DNA of 64,000 nt from Agromyces mariniharenae (GTDB lineage Bacteria > Actinomycetota > Actinomycetes > Actinomycetales > Microbacteriaceae): positions 480,891-544,890 of the forward strand of contig NZ_VSSB01000001.1 in the NCBI RefSeq assembly GCF_008122505.1, given 5' to 3'. Shown here one piece after another: positions 54,869 through 63,770 of this stretch (the first letter of the stretch is position 1; each line of letters begins with the position of its first letter). The notes below the pieces were generated by a model that searched no databases, was not told where the DNA came from, and worked only from the letters and a program-made list of their open reading frames with translations. The translations under genes and the position numbers were made by a program.

Positions 54869-56686
54869 TCAGCCGCAGGTCGCGTCGCTCATCGTGACGT
54901 TCGTGGCGTTGATCATGGGCGTCACCCGCGTCTCGGTGGGCCCGTAGTCGCCCGGCGTGCCCTGGAAGGTGGCCCGCACGAGCGCGGTCTGCCCGTTGTC
55001 GAGGTGCACGGTGAACTTCTCGACCGGCCGGTTGAGGTCGACGACCGAGGGGCCGGTCGTGGTCTCGCGGCCGGGCTCGGGCACCTCCACCGAGGCCGTG
55101 GACGCGCCGATCGGCCCGTAGAGGAAGACCTCGGTGATGTAGTGGTCGTAGAACGAGCTGTCGACGTAGAGTGGGAGCTCGACGTCGGCGGGGATGTCGA
55201 ACCGCAGCCGCGTCTCCACCGTCCAGGTGGGGGCGTCGGGGTTGCAGGTGTTCGTGGTGATGGTCGCGTCGGTGCGCAGGTAGTAGTCGATCTTCGACGA
55301 CGACCGGTCGCGGTAGTAGACGCCGACCACGGTGGCGCCCTCGTTCCCCTGTGGCAGCACACCCTGCAGGCGCGTGCCGTCGAAGAGCTCCTGCGTGGCG
55401 GGGTCGGCGCTCCACATCATGAGCGATCCCCGGTTGGCGGCGTCGATGACCGCGTCGGCCATCGCCCAGATGTCGTACTCGGCGGACATGATGCGCGCGA
55501 ACACGGCGGATGCCGCTTCGGCGAAGTAGGCGTCGGACTCCGCGCCGCCCTCGGGGAACCGGAAGTACGCCTCGTTGAGGAGCTTCGAGACCACGTTCTC
55601 GCTCGTGAGCTGCTCGCCGTCGGGCATCGTCACCGGACCGGTGACCTGCAGCAGCCGCGACAGCGCGATCGGGTCGATGGAGGCGACGACATCGGGCGTG
55701 ATGCCCTTCGTGCGCTGCCAGTTCGCCGAGATGATCGCGGCCGCCGTCGGGAAGTCGGGACGACTCGTCGCGGCGTTGAGGTTGTCGAGGAAGATCGAGT
55801 CGTAGAGCTGCTTCGCGCTGTCGTCGACGGCGACGTCGACCGGGATGCCGATCGGGAAGTCGACGCTCGAGACCTGCTCGGCGATGTTGATCGTCCCGTT
55901 GTCGACCCGCAGGAGCGTCTGGGCGGCCGGGCCGCCGCCCAGCGCTGCGGCCTCGGCGTTGTTGAGGAAGGCGAGCACCACGGTCCTCGGCCCGTCGATG
56001 CCGAGCAGGGCGCCGACGCCGGCGAGCGCGCCGTTGAGTTGCGGGATCGCCGCCTCGGCCGTGCCGAGCATGTCGTCGAACCGGTCGACCGCGTCGCCGA
56101 CCTGGCCGATCGTGGCGCTCGTGTCGATCGACTGCACCTCGTCGTGCAGGTCGGTGATGAGCGCCTGGGCCGTCGTCGAGATCTCGGTGGCCTCGCGCAG
56201 CGGCGCGAGGTCGAAGCCACCCGTCGCGGGGTCGCGCGCGAGGGCGAACGAGCCGGCCAGGGTCGAGGCCGGGGTGACGACCTCGGCCGAGATGTCGTCG
56301 ACGCCCTCGGCGATGATGCGCACGGCCCGGAAGTTCTCGCCCACGACCGGGATGAGTTCGCCCATGCTCCACAGCGGCTGCGCCGTCGGCTCGACGGCGG
56401 ACTGCGCCGAGGTCTCGAGCCGCTCGGCGATCGCGGGCAGGTCGGCCAGGCGTCGCTCGGCGGCGGCGGTCTGGAACTCGCCGACGGCGGAACTCGCGTC
56501 CTCGAGGTCGGCGCGCACCGAAATGGCGTCGTCGTACAGCGACCACGCTGCGATTCCGCCGCCGATGAGCACGAGCGCGAGCAGCGGCCAGACGATGACG
56601 TGCACGATCCACCGGCGGCGTCGCTTCGGCGCACCGCTGCGGGAGCTCGTGCGCTCCTCGGCGTCGAACAGCTCGGATACCGTCAC
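54869..56686 (-). CDS. DUF4012 membrane-anchored surface protein
   Basis: The 605-residue protein has a basic cytoplasmic tail (APKRRRRWIVHVIVWPLLAL), one membrane helix and a large outer region with a DUF4012 core, including VVLAFLNNAEAAALGGGPAA, TPDVVASIDPIALSRLLQVT and LMMWSADPATQELFDG. The family is found near polysaccharide synthesis genes in actinobacteria; its function is unproven. GTG start; TATGCT lies eight bases upstream on the minus strand. It sits between two VanZ-like genes. Confidence 0.85.
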   Translation of the reverse strand: MTVSELFDAEERTSSRSGAPKRRRRWIVHVIVWPLLALVLIGGGIAAWSLYDDAISVRADLEDASSAVGEFQTAAAERRLADLPAIAERLETSAQSAVEPTAQPLWSMGELIPVVGENFRAVRIIAEGVDDISAEVVTPASTLAGSFALARDPATGGFDLAPLREATEISTTAQALITDLHDEVQSIDTSATIGQVGDAVDRFDDMLGTAEAAIPQLNGALAGVGALLGIDGPRTVVLAFLNNAEAAALGGGPAAQTLLRVDNGTINIAEQVSSVDFPIGIPVDVAVDDSAKQLYDSIFLDNLNAATSRPDFPTAAAIISANWQRTKGITPDVVASIDPIALSRLLQVTGPVTMPDGEQLTSENVVSKLLNEAYFRFPEGGAESDAYFAEAASAVFARIMSAEYDIWAMADAVIDAANRGSLMMWSADPATQELFDGTRLQGVLPQGNEGATVVGVYYRDRSSSKIDYYLRTDATITTNTCNPDAPTWTVETRLRFDIPADVELPLYVDSSFYDHYITEVFLYGPIGASTASVEVPEPGRETTTGPSVVDLNRPVEKFTVHLDNGQTALVRATFQGTPGDYGPTETRVTPMINATNVTMSDATCG

Positions 56687-56763
56687 GAGGCACCAGCATA
56701 GACGTGGAAGGTCTCGAAACGATCTCGCGTTCCGGCCACGTCGGCGTGACCGGGGCGGGCGAC

Positions 56764-56769
56764 TAGCCT
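56764..56769 (+). promoter_or_regulatory. -10 box of leaderless VanZ-like 2 promoter
   Basis: TAGCCT ends six bases before the GTG at 56776; nothing like a Shine-Dalgarno lies between. Confidence 0.45.
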
Positions 56770-56775
56770 GATGCG

Positions 56776-57216
56776 GTGGACGCCGAAGCGATCGAGCCGC
56801 CGACGGCCTCGCGACGCGTGGCCGGCGCGAGGATCGTGCTGGTGCCGTACCTGGTGCTCCTCGCGCTGGTCGTGCTCCTTCCGGCGCGCCAGGCGAGCCG
56901 GGTCACGGGGATCGTCGGCTGGATCGCCGAGGCCCTCGCCACGGTCGGCGTGCCGCGGGAGCCCGCGGCGATCGTGCTCGAGTTCCTGGCGAACGTCGCG
57001 CTGTTCACGCCGCTCGGCGCGCTCCTCGTGCTCGCGTTCCCCGGTGTGCGCTGGTGGGCCGTGCTCCTCGCCGGGTTCCTGCTGAGCGTCGGCATCGAGC
57101 TCGTGCAGCTGACGATCCCGTCGCGGGTCTCGACGCTGTCGGACGTCGTCGCCAACACGGCGGGCACCGCCGTCGGCCTCCTGCTCGTGCGGGGCCGCAG
57201 GGGCGATCGTCGCTGA
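56776..57216 (+). CDS. VanZ-like membrane protein 2
   Basis: The 146-residue protein has four hydrophobic segments, with VLEFLANVALFTPLGALLVL carrying the VanZ N-x-x-L-F-x-P-x-G motif, GFLLSVGIELVQLTIPSRV with the helix-3 Glu-Leu-Gln motif, and SDVVANTAGTAVGLLL. It is a more canonical VanZ than the copy at 54425. GTG start, probably leaderless. It converges on the glycosyltransferase gene with 29 bp between. Confidence 0.82.
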   Translation: MDAEAIEPPTASRRVAGARIVLVPYLVLLALVVLLPARQASRVTGIVGWIAEALATVGVPREPAAIVLEFLANVALFTPLGALLVLAFPGVRWWAVLLAGFLLSVGIELVQLTIPSRVSTLSDVVANTAGTAVGLLLVRGRRGDRR

Positions 57217-57245
57217 GGTCGGCGAGCCGCTCGCCGAGATCGTGG

Positions 57246-58721
57246 TCAGTACGCGCCCTCGGCCCGGGCGACCGCGCGGACGGTGCGGTACAGGATGATG
57301 ATGTCCCCGGTGAGCGACCAGTTCTCGACGTAGTACAGGTCGAGGCGGACGCTGTCCTCCCACGAGAGGTCGGAGCGACCCTGCGTCTGCCAGAGTCCGG
57401 TGATGCCCGGGCGGACGAGCAGGCGCCGCCTCGTCCACTCGTCGTAGCGCTCGACCTCGCTCGCGAGCGGCGGACGGGGACCCACGAGCGACATGTCGCC
57501 CTTCAGCACGTTCACGAGCTGCGGGAGCTCGTCGAGGCTGTAACGGCGCAGCACCGCGCCGACCCGGGTCACGCGCGGGTCGGACCGCAGCTTGAAGAGC
57601 ACGCCGTTGCCGTCGGTGCGATCGAGGAGCGTGGGCAGCTGGGTCTCCGCGTCGATGACCATCGACCGGAACTTCAGCATGTGGAACCGACGGCCGTTGA
57701 GCCCGACCCGCTCCTGCGTGAAGAACGCGGGCCCCGGGCTGTCGCGCCGTACGAGCAACGTCAGCACGAGGAAGAGCGGGCTCAGCACGACGAGCGCGAT
57801 GAAGCCCACCACGAGGTCGAACGCGCGCTTCGCCGCGTACTTGCGGCCCTCGAACTCGGGATAGTCGACCTGGATCAGGGGCAGGCCGGCGACGGGACGC
57901 GCGTGGATGCGGGGGCCCGCGACATCCGTCAGCGCCGGGGCCACGATGAGGTTCGTCGAGGTCGCCTCGAGCGCCCAGCCGAGCTGGCGCATGCCGCGCG
58001 GGTCGATCGTGTCGGCGCCCGTGAAGACGACGGTGTCGGCGCGCGCCTCCTCGAGCACACGCGACAGGCTCGTGTAGTCGCCGAGCACCGGGATGCCGGG
58101 CGCGAGGTCCTGCTCGGCGGTGCCGCGCTCGGTCAGCGCGCCCACGATGACGATGCCCGACGCGCCCTCGCGCGCCATCTGCTCGGCGACGTGCACCGAC
58201 TTGCCGCGCTCGCCCATGAGGATGGCGCGGTGCGAGAAGTCGCCGGCCGCGCGGCGCCGCAGCAGCCACTTGCGCCACGCCCACCGCGAGAGCAGCAGCA
58301 GGGCGAGCCCCAGCGGGAGGGCGACGAGGAGGTAGCCGCGTCCGACCTCGGACTGCAGCAGGAACGCCGCGATGGCGAGCACCGCGAAGACGCGGATCGT
58401 GGCGTCGGTGATGCGCTTGTACTCGCCGGTGCCGGCGCCGATGATGTTGCGGTCGCGCGTGGCGAACAGCGCGAGCGAGACGAACCAGCCGAGCACGAGG
58501 ATGGCCGACACGAGCGTGTAGCTGAGCTCGTACGCGCCGCCCTCCCAGCCGGGGACGCTCAGCACGTCGCCGGCGGTGCCGAACCGGATGAACTGCGATC
58601 CGTAGACCGAGACGACGATCACGATGAGGTCGGTGATGAAGAGGCGCTGTGCGTAGGCGCGCTGCCATGCGGCGACGACCGCAGCCGGTGAATCCAGCGA
58701 CGTCTGCCGGGTCAGAGTCAT
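57246..58721 (-). CDS. Polyprenyl glycosylphosphotransferase (exopolysaccharide initiation)
   Basis: The 491-residue protein has four to five N-terminal membrane helices (FITDLIVIVVSVYGSQFIRF onward), a CoA-binding-like middle domain, and a C-terminal bacterial sugar-transferase domain. The latter has KRAFDLVVGFIALVVLSPLF, RFHMLKFRSMVID, RYSLDELPQLVNVLKGDMSL, VGPRPPL and RPGITGLWQTQGRS. It transfers a sugar-phosphate to undecaprenyl phosphate, the first step of a surface glycan. GGAGGGGACA precedes the ATG. No wzx/wzy genes are in the window. Confidence 0.93.
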   Translation of the reverse strand: MTLTRQTSLDSPAAVVAAWQRAYAQRLFITDLIVIVVSVYGSQFIRFGTAGDVLSVPGWEGGAYELSYTLVSAILVLGWFVSLALFATRDRNIIGAGTGEYKRITDATIRVFAVLAIAAFLLQSEVGRGYLLVALPLGLALLLLSRWAWRKWLLRRRAAGDFSHRAILMGERGKSVHVAEQMAREGASGIVIVGALTERGTAEQDLAPGIPVLGDYTSLSRVLEEARADTVVFTGADTIDPRGMRQLGWALEATSTNLIVAPALTDVAGPRIHARPVAGLPLIQVDYPEFEGRKYAAKRAFDLVVGFIALVVLSPLFLVLTLLVRRDSPGPAFFTQERVGLNGRRFHMLKFRSMVIDAETQLPTLLDRTDGNGVLFKLRSDPRVTRVGAVLRRYSLDELPQLVNVLKGDMSLVGPRPPLASEVERYDEWTRRRLLVRPGITGLWQTQGRSDLSWEDSVRLDLYYVENWSLTGDIIILYRTVRAVARAEGAY

Positions 58722-58810
58722 TGTCCCCCTCCATACCGCCCTCTGACTCGGGTGCGCGGAAGGGCGGGCCCCACCGTTCGGGCGGCGAGCAAGGCTCAGA
58801 TTACCCGCTC

Positions 58811-58860
58811 GGTCCCCCAAAGGGAGGACCGATTCGGAAGTCACCCCCGAAGTGGGGACT
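58811..58860 (-). terminator. Paired hairpins after the acyltransferase-like gene
   Basis: AGTC(A)CCCC/GGGGACT (58839-58860) overlaps the end of the minus-strand gene. GGTCCCCC-AAA-GGG(A)GGACC (58811-58830) follows directly downstream. Together they can stop transcription before the sugar-transferase promoter. Confidence 0.55.
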
Positions 58861-59926
58861 CCTCGACCTCGGCGCGGTCGCGACCGCTCGCCCAGCGGAG
58901 GGCTCGCTCGAGCGGACCACGCCCGAGATACCGCCGCCAGAGCCACGCGAACACCATCGATCCGATCACCAGCCCGAGGAGCAGGAGCCATGAATCGTCG
59001 GTCAGGAATCCGTTCTCGCGGCGCTTGGCCAGCGAGATCACCACGAGGTGGATCGTGTAGACGCTGAGCGGCATGAAGCCCATCGCGACCACCGGGGACA
59101 GGAGCGTTCCGGCGACTCGGCGCACTCCGGGTCGCGCCAGCTCGAGCAGCGTGAGCATCGCTGCGACCACGATCAGGCCCACCCCCGTGTTGCCGAGCGT
59201 CTCCAGCGACGCGCGCAGCGGCACCGACCATCCCGCCTCGGCCACGACCTCGGGGGCCGGCAGCAGCGTCGAGAGCGGAAGGAAGACGGATGCCGCCGCC
59301 GTGCCGCCGAGCGCGACGAGGCCCACGACGCGCGGCGAGGCGAGGTCCATGCGCGCGAGGGCGAGGCCGATGAGCATCACGGGCACCCAGACGATCACCG
59401 GGTACGCGCCGCCGACGACCCAGTCAGAGAGGAACTTGAACGGGGTGTCGCGCACCTGTGCGACGAACTCCGTGCGCGCGCCGAGCTCGGCGAGCGCGGG
59501 CGTCACCGCGAGCAGGCCCGCGCCCAGGCCGAGCGCGGCGCCGGGCCGGATGAACAGCAGCGGCAGCATGACGAGGAACGCGACGCCGTAGACGTCGAGG
59601 ATGATGAACACGAGCGGGCTCAGCGTGGCCCAGATCACGAAGCCGAGCCCGATCAGGATCACCGACCGGATGGCGATCTGGCGGCGCAGCTCGGGCCGGC
59701 CGTCGACGATCGGGCGCGTCCCGCCCGAGATGAACCCGAGTCCGATGCCGGCCGTCAACGCGAAGAGCAGGCGCGGCCGCTCGTCGGTGAGGGCGATGAA
59801 CTCCGCCGCCTGCAGCGACTCGACCGCCGGGGCGACGTGCGCCACGAACATGCCGATGAGCGCCAGCCCGCGGGCGGCGTCGACGCCGTCGACGCGTCGG
59901 GGCATCCGCTTGGCGACGTCGGTCAT
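58841..59926 (-). CDS. Multi-pass membrane protein of the heparan-alpha-glucosaminide acetyltransferase/DUF418 type
   Basis: The 361-residue protein opens RRVDGVDAARGLALIGMFVA, the lead of the DUF1624/DUF418 family, and has about ten hydrophobic segments, ending in PLSVYTIHLVVISLAKRR and WLWRRYLGRGPLERALRW. The G-(V/I)-D-x-x-R-G motif followed by H (FVAHVAP) suggests membrane acetyl transfer to a glycan. This is consistent with the neighbouring surface-polysaccharide genes but unproven. It starts 10 bp after the tdk stop, as the last gene of the signalling operon. Confidence 0.8.
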   Translation of the reverse strand: MTDVAKRMPRRVDGVDAARGLALIGMFVAHVAPAVESLQAAEFIALTDERPRLLFALTAGIGLGFISGGTRPIVDGRPELRRQIAIRSVILIGLGFVIWATLSPLVFIILDVYGVAFLVMLPLLFIRPGAALGLGAGLLAVTPALAELGARTEFVAQVRDTPFKFLSDWVVGGAYPVIVWVPVMLIGLALARMDLASPRVVGLVALGGTAAASVFLPLSTLLPAPEVVAEAGWSVPLRASLETLGNTGVGLIVVAAMLTLLELARPGVRRVAGTLLSPVVAMGFMPLSVYTIHLVVISLAKRRENGFLTDDSWLLLLGLVIGSMVFAWLWRRYLGRGPLERALRWASGRDRAEVEESPLRG

Positions 59927-59936
59927 GACGCCACGC

Positions 59937-60551
59937 TCAGTGACGGCCGTTCAGCACGCCGCCGCTCTCCTCGAGGTAGCAGACCCCGCAGAGCGATTCG
60001 TAGGCGACCTCCTCGCCGTCGATCGCGACCTGGTCGCCGTCGAAGACGAACCGGCCACCCACGCGGCGAGCGTTGAAGATGGCCTTGCGGCCGCAGCGGC
60101 AGATGGTCTTCAGCTCCTCGAGGCTGTGCGCGATCTCGAGGAGGCGGCGGCTGCCCGGGAAGGCGACCGTCTGGAAGTCGGTGCGGATGCCGTACGCCAG
60201 CACGGGGATGTCGTCCATGAGCGCGATGCGCAGCAGGTCGTCGACCTGGTCGGACGTGAGGAACTGCGCCTCGTCGACGAGGAGGCAGCTGACGTCGCGG
60301 CCGTGCTCCTCGATCACGTGCGTGCGGTGGTGCTGGAACGCGTCGAGCACGTCGGCGTCAGGCTCGATGGTGAAGTCGACCTCGCGCACCACGCCGAGTC
60401 GCGACACGATGTCGCGGTCGCCCTTGGTGTCGATCGCCGGCTTCGCCAGCAGCACCCGGTGGCCGCGCTCCTCGTAGTTGAAGGCCGCCTGGAGCAACGC
60501 CGTCGACTTGCCGGAGTTCATCGCCCCATAGCGGAAGTAGAGCTTCGCCAT
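59937..60551 (-). CDS. tdk: Thymidine kinase
   Basis: The 204-residue type II thymidine kinase has P-loop YGAMNSGKSTALL, LLVDEAQFLTSDQVDDL with the catalytic Glu region, a lasso with AYGIRTDFQ, and a zinc site from ICRCG and CGVCY. It salvages thymidine to dTMP. It abuts the response-regulator stop without a gap and is therefore co-transcribed with the two-component genes, an unusual arrangement. Confidence 0.93.
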   Translation of the reverse strand: MAKLYFRYGAMNSGKSTALLQAAFNYEERGHRVLLAKPAIDTKGDRDIVSRLGVVREVDFTIEPDADVLDAFQHHRTHVIEEHGRDVSCLLVDEAQFLTSDQVDDLLRIALMDDIPVLAYGIRTDFQTVAFPGSRRLLEIAHSLEELKTICRCGRKAIFNARRVGGRFVFDGDQVAIDGEEVAYESLCGVCYLEESGGVLNGRH

Positions 60552-61253
60552 CTACTCGAGCAGTCCGTCCTCCGCCGCACGGCGGATCAGCTCGGACTTG
60601 CGACTCGCGGGCCGGCCGGCGCGAGCGTACTTCTCGCGGACGCGCCGCAGGTAGGTCTTCGCGGTCTCGTAGCCGACGTCCATGCGCTCGGCGACCTCGA
60701 CCGTGCTGTAGCCCTGGGCGTACAGCCGCAGCGCCCGCTCCTCGGCAGGGCTGAGGTGCGCGGAGTCGGTGTCCTCGGTCATCGCGGACTCGGTCGCGTC
60801 GACCGCCCGCCCCGACGACCCGCGCCGCAGCCGCTCCCCGCGCGCCACCCGGCGGGCCAGCTCCGCGAGCTCCCCGGCGGGCAGCGTCTTCGAGACGAAG
60901 CCGGCAGCGCCCGCCGAGATGCAGCGCTCGCGGGATGCCTCGTCGTCGAGCGCGCTGACCACGAGCACCTTCGCGCCGGCCGCACGGCAGGCGCGGATGC
61001 GGGACTCGATCGACACGTTGTCGGCGAGCTGGAGGTCCATGAGCACGAGGTCGACCGGGAACTCGGGGCTGCGGATGAGGTCCATCCAGTTGGTGGCGCG
61101 GAGCACCACGGTGAAGTCGGGGGCGTTGTCGGTGAACCAGCTGGCGAGGCTGTCGACGATGAGGCCGTGGTCGTCGAGGAGCGCGAGACGCACGGGCGAA
61201 CCCGGAGCGGGCTCGCTCGGAACGGTCGTGCTGGCGGGCTCACTCGATGACAT
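60552..61253 (-). CDS. NarL/LuxR-type response regulator
   Basis: The 233-residue protein has a receiver domain (VRLALLDDHGLIVDSLASWF, phospho-acceptor D73 in LVLMDLQL, VVSALDDEA, GFVSKTLP) and a C-terminal LuxR helix-turn-helix (LSPAEERALRLYAQGYSTVE, GYETAKTYLRRVREKY). It should act as a transcription factor when phosphorylated by the kinase encoded at 62376. Its start lies 14 bp inside the preceding gene. The DNA target is not visible. Confidence 0.9.
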   Translation of the reverse strand: MSSSEPASTTVPSEPAPGSPVRLALLDDHGLIVDSLASWFTDNAPDFTVVLRATNWMDLIRSPEFPVDLVLMDLQLADNVSIESRIRACRAAGAKVLVVSALDDEASRERCISAGAAGFVSKTLPAGELAELARRVARGERLRRGSSGRAVDATESAMTEDTDSAHLSPAEERALRLYAQGYSTVEVAERMDVGYETAKTYLRRVREKYARAGRPASRKSELIRRAAEDGLLE

Positions 61254-62379
61254 GACTCAACTCCACGCTGACATTCTCTCGCGTCACGTCGACTTCCGCT
61301 CGCATCGACACCGCCCGGGCGACGGCGGCGAACCGGTCGAGGTCGCGGCGGCTGGGCGGATCCGCGCCCGGCTCGGCCACGACGCCGATGCGACGCCGGC
61401 GCGGGTCGACGGCCACCGACACGCGGATCGCGGACGACCGCCCGCCCTCGCCGAGCCACGAGATGAGCGCGGTCAGGGCCGAGCGCTGGTCGTCGTCGAG
61501 GTCGGCGGCGGCACCCTCGGGATCGTCGACGATGACCGGGATGTCGCGCGACGCCCGGACGGTCGCGGCGAGGTCGTCGAGCCAGGTCGCCTCGATGCCC
61601 GCCTTGAGCGCCCGGCGCAGGGCCTCCGCGAGCTCGCGGGCACGATCGGCGTCGGCCACCGTGATGCGATCGGCGGTCATCACGCCCGCGAGGAACGGCA
61701 GCACCTCGCGTCCGAGCACCGAGATCCGGCTCTGCTGCACCGAGCGGGCGATGCCCGCCCGGAGCTCGGCGTCGCGTCGGAGCGCCGCTCGATTCGCTTC
61801 GCGCTGCCATGCGAGGGTCTCGTCGACGATGGCGTACGAGTAGCCGGCTGCGGCGGCCGACAACGCGAGCACCGCCGCCGAGTTCACGGCGATGAGCGCG
61901 CCGATCGGCACCGTGTTCATCGTCGCCGTCGCCGAGCCGACCACCAGGATCGACAGCACGGCCGCCGAGAGGGCCCCGGCGAGCAGGAGCGAGGTCCACG
62001 TGCAGTACGGGGCGACCGAGAGGATGAGCATGCCGATGACGATCGGCCCGTAGTCGTCGTAGAGGTAGCGGTCGGCGCCGATCGTCGAGACGTACTCGGC
62101 GATCGCGGCGCCCACCGCCAATGCGACGACGAGCCACAGCCGGTCGGCCGTGAACGGGGCGAACTGCGGTGCCGCCGAGATCGCCGCCGTGAGCCCTGCC
62201 ATGCCGACGAGGAGGATGCCGAGCACGGCCGCGAGCGGGGAGCCGACCTCGTGCCAGTGGGCGACGGTGAGCAGGATCGACGCCGCGAACGCGAGCACCG
62301 CGCCGATCGCGACGATGGGCGCGGCCGTGATGCCGCCGATGGGGTCGGCCTCCTGCTGGGTGAGGCGCATCCGGCTCAT
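61240..62379 (-). CDS. Membrane protein resembling a degenerate sensor kinase
   Basis: The 379-residue protein has about six to seven hydrophobic segments up to residue 190 (LAFAASILLTVAHWH, LWLVVALAVGAAIAEYV, LLAGALSAAVLSILVVG). A cytoplasmic part of about 190 residues follows, with REANRAALRRDAELRAGIARS and ELAEALRRALKAGIEATWLD. The order resembles a NarX-type kinase, but I see no HD dimerisation motif and no N/G boxes of a HATPase. It overlaps the kinase (ATGA) and the response regulator. It could be a regulator or partner of the kinase. Confidence 0.65.
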   Translation of the reverse strand: MSRMRLTQQEADPIGGITAAPIVAIGAVLAFAASILLTVAHWHEVGSPLAAVLGILLVGMAGLTAAISAAPQFAPFTADRLWLVVALAVGAAIAEYVSTIGADRYLYDDYGPIVIGMLILSVAPYCTWTSLLLAGALSAAVLSILVVGSATATMNTVPIGALIAVNSAAVLALSAAAAGYSYAIVDETLAWQREANRAALRRDAELRAGIARSVQQSRISVLGREVLPFLAGVMTADRITVADADRARELAEALRRALKAGIEATWLDDLAATVRASRDIPVIVDDPEGAAADLDDDQRSALTALISWLGEGGRSSAIRVSVAVDPRRRRIGVVAEPGADPPSRRDLDRFAAVARAVSMRAEVDVTRENVSVELSHVIE

Positions 62380-63620
62380 TCGCCGCCCTCCGGCACCGTG
62401 AGCACGATCGTGGTGCCGATGCCCTTCGTCGACCAGAGCCGCACCGCGCCGCCCTCCTGCTCGATGCGCGCCCGGATCGAGGTGCGCAGGCCGATGCGGT
62501 CCTCGGGCACCTCGCTCTCGTCGAAGCCCACGCCGCTGTCCATGACGGCCACGGTGACCTCGCCGCCGCCGTAGCCGATCGCGAGTTCGGCCTCGTCGAC
62601 GTCGGCGTGGCGTGCGACGTTGATGAGGCACTGGGCCACGGCGGCGTCGAGCGCGGCGGCGCGCGATCGACCGAGCAGGCCGAGCACCGCGAGGTCGCCG
62701 GTCATTCGCACGTCGAGGCCGGCGTTCGCGGCGGCGGCGAACGCGTGCTCGAGGGTCGGCGCGTCGTCGGTGCCCGCTCCCTCTCCGTCGGGGCCGCCCG
62801 CGGCATCCGTGCGTCGCGCGACCCCCGCCCGGTCGCCTGCGCCCGGGCCGTGGCCGTGGTCGATCGCCCAGTCGCGCCCGACGATGAGGCCGAGGTCCTG
62901 GCGGATGCCGTCGCGCAGCCGTTCGTCGACGGGGCCCGAGCCCGCCGCGGCGATCGCCACGAGGTGGCTGAGGGCGGTGTCGTGCAGGCGAGCGGTGGCA
63001 CGGAGCTCGTAGTCGTGCCGGATCGCGAGCTCGCGCGTCTGCTGGCTCGCACGATGCAGGCCGGTCTCGCGCCGGGAGTCGGAGCGTCGGCTGACGCCGT
63101 CGAACGTCCGCACGACGACGACGATGCCGAACGCGGTGGCCGCGGCGACGTTGGGCGACCAGGCGCCACCGGCGAGCGCCGCGCCGAGGAAGGCCGCGGC
63201 CTCGCCGAGCCCGTAGCCGAGCGCGGCCCACGTGATGCCGAGCACCGACCCCGCGCCCGCGCCGCCGACGAGCACGAGGGCGACCCGCGGCAGCGCGAGG
63301 ATGACGTTGTTCGTGGTCTCGAACCGGTAGGCCGGGTCCATGACGATGACCGTGAGCGCGAGAACCGTGCCGGTGCCGACGACGAGGTAGAGCAGGGTCC
63401 ACGTCACCGTCGGGCGGCGTGCGACGAGGAGGAGGGTCAGCGCCATGAGGGCGCACAGCGCGGCGCCGGTCCAGCCCACGGAGTCGCCGCCGACGGTCGC
63501 GCCGATGGCTCCGACGACGACGCCGAGGCCGAGGCACACCCAGGCGGCGCAATGGCCGGCGTGGGCGAGCGCGCGACTGAGCGAATCACGCGCGAGGTGG
63601 CCCGGCAACCCCAACGTCAT
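62376..63620 (-). CDS. NarX/DesK-type sensor histidine kinase
   Basis: The 414-residue protein has about six membrane helices (residues 15-175), then a dimerisation helix with ATARLHDTALSHLVAIAAA, where H213 is the likely phospho-His followed by Asp. The HATPase domain has CLINVARHADVDEAELAI (N box), MDSGVGFDESEVPEDRIGLR (G1) and STKGIGTTIVLTVP (G2). A Gly/Asp/Ala-rich segment at about 255-290 separates them. GGAGGAC precedes ATG 63620. The signal is unknown; cognate regulator at 60552. Confidence 0.85.
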   Translation of the reverse strand: MTLGLPGHLARDSLSRALAHAGHCAAWVCLGLGVVVGAIGATVGGDSVGWTGAALCALMALTLLLVARRPTVTWTLLYLVVGTGTVLALTVIVMDPAYRFETTNNVILALPRVALVLVGGAGAGSVLGITWAALGYGLGEAAAFLGAALAGGAWSPNVAAATAFGIVVVVRTFDGVSRRSDSRRETGLHRASQQTRELAIRHDYELRATARLHDTALSHLVAIAAAGSGPVDERLRDGIRQDLGLIVGRDWAIDHGHGPGAGDRAGVARRTDAAGGPDGEGAGTDDAPTLEHAFAAAANAGLDVRMTGDLAVLGLLGRSRAAALDAAVAQCLINVARHADVDEAELAIGYGGGEVTVAVMDSGVGFDESEVPEDRIGLRTSIRARIEQEGGAVRLWSTKGIGTTIVLTVPEGGE

Positions 63621-63770
63621 CGAAGTCCTCCGCTCGGGACGCTGCGATCGGGTTCTCGCGGCGGCCTTCTGCGGATTATCCCAGTTCCCGCGCGCTCGGC
63701 GCAGTCGTGCGGGCAGTGGCTCCCGTGCTGGACGACGGCGTCGCGACGTGGACACAGCCGCCTCCGACCC

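Noticed and set aside
61240..63552. Long minus-strand frame suggesting one 770-residue sensor protein.
   Set aside because: The N-terminal part is a shifted frame of the histidine kinase; the real gene starts at 62379 and overlaps the kinase stop.
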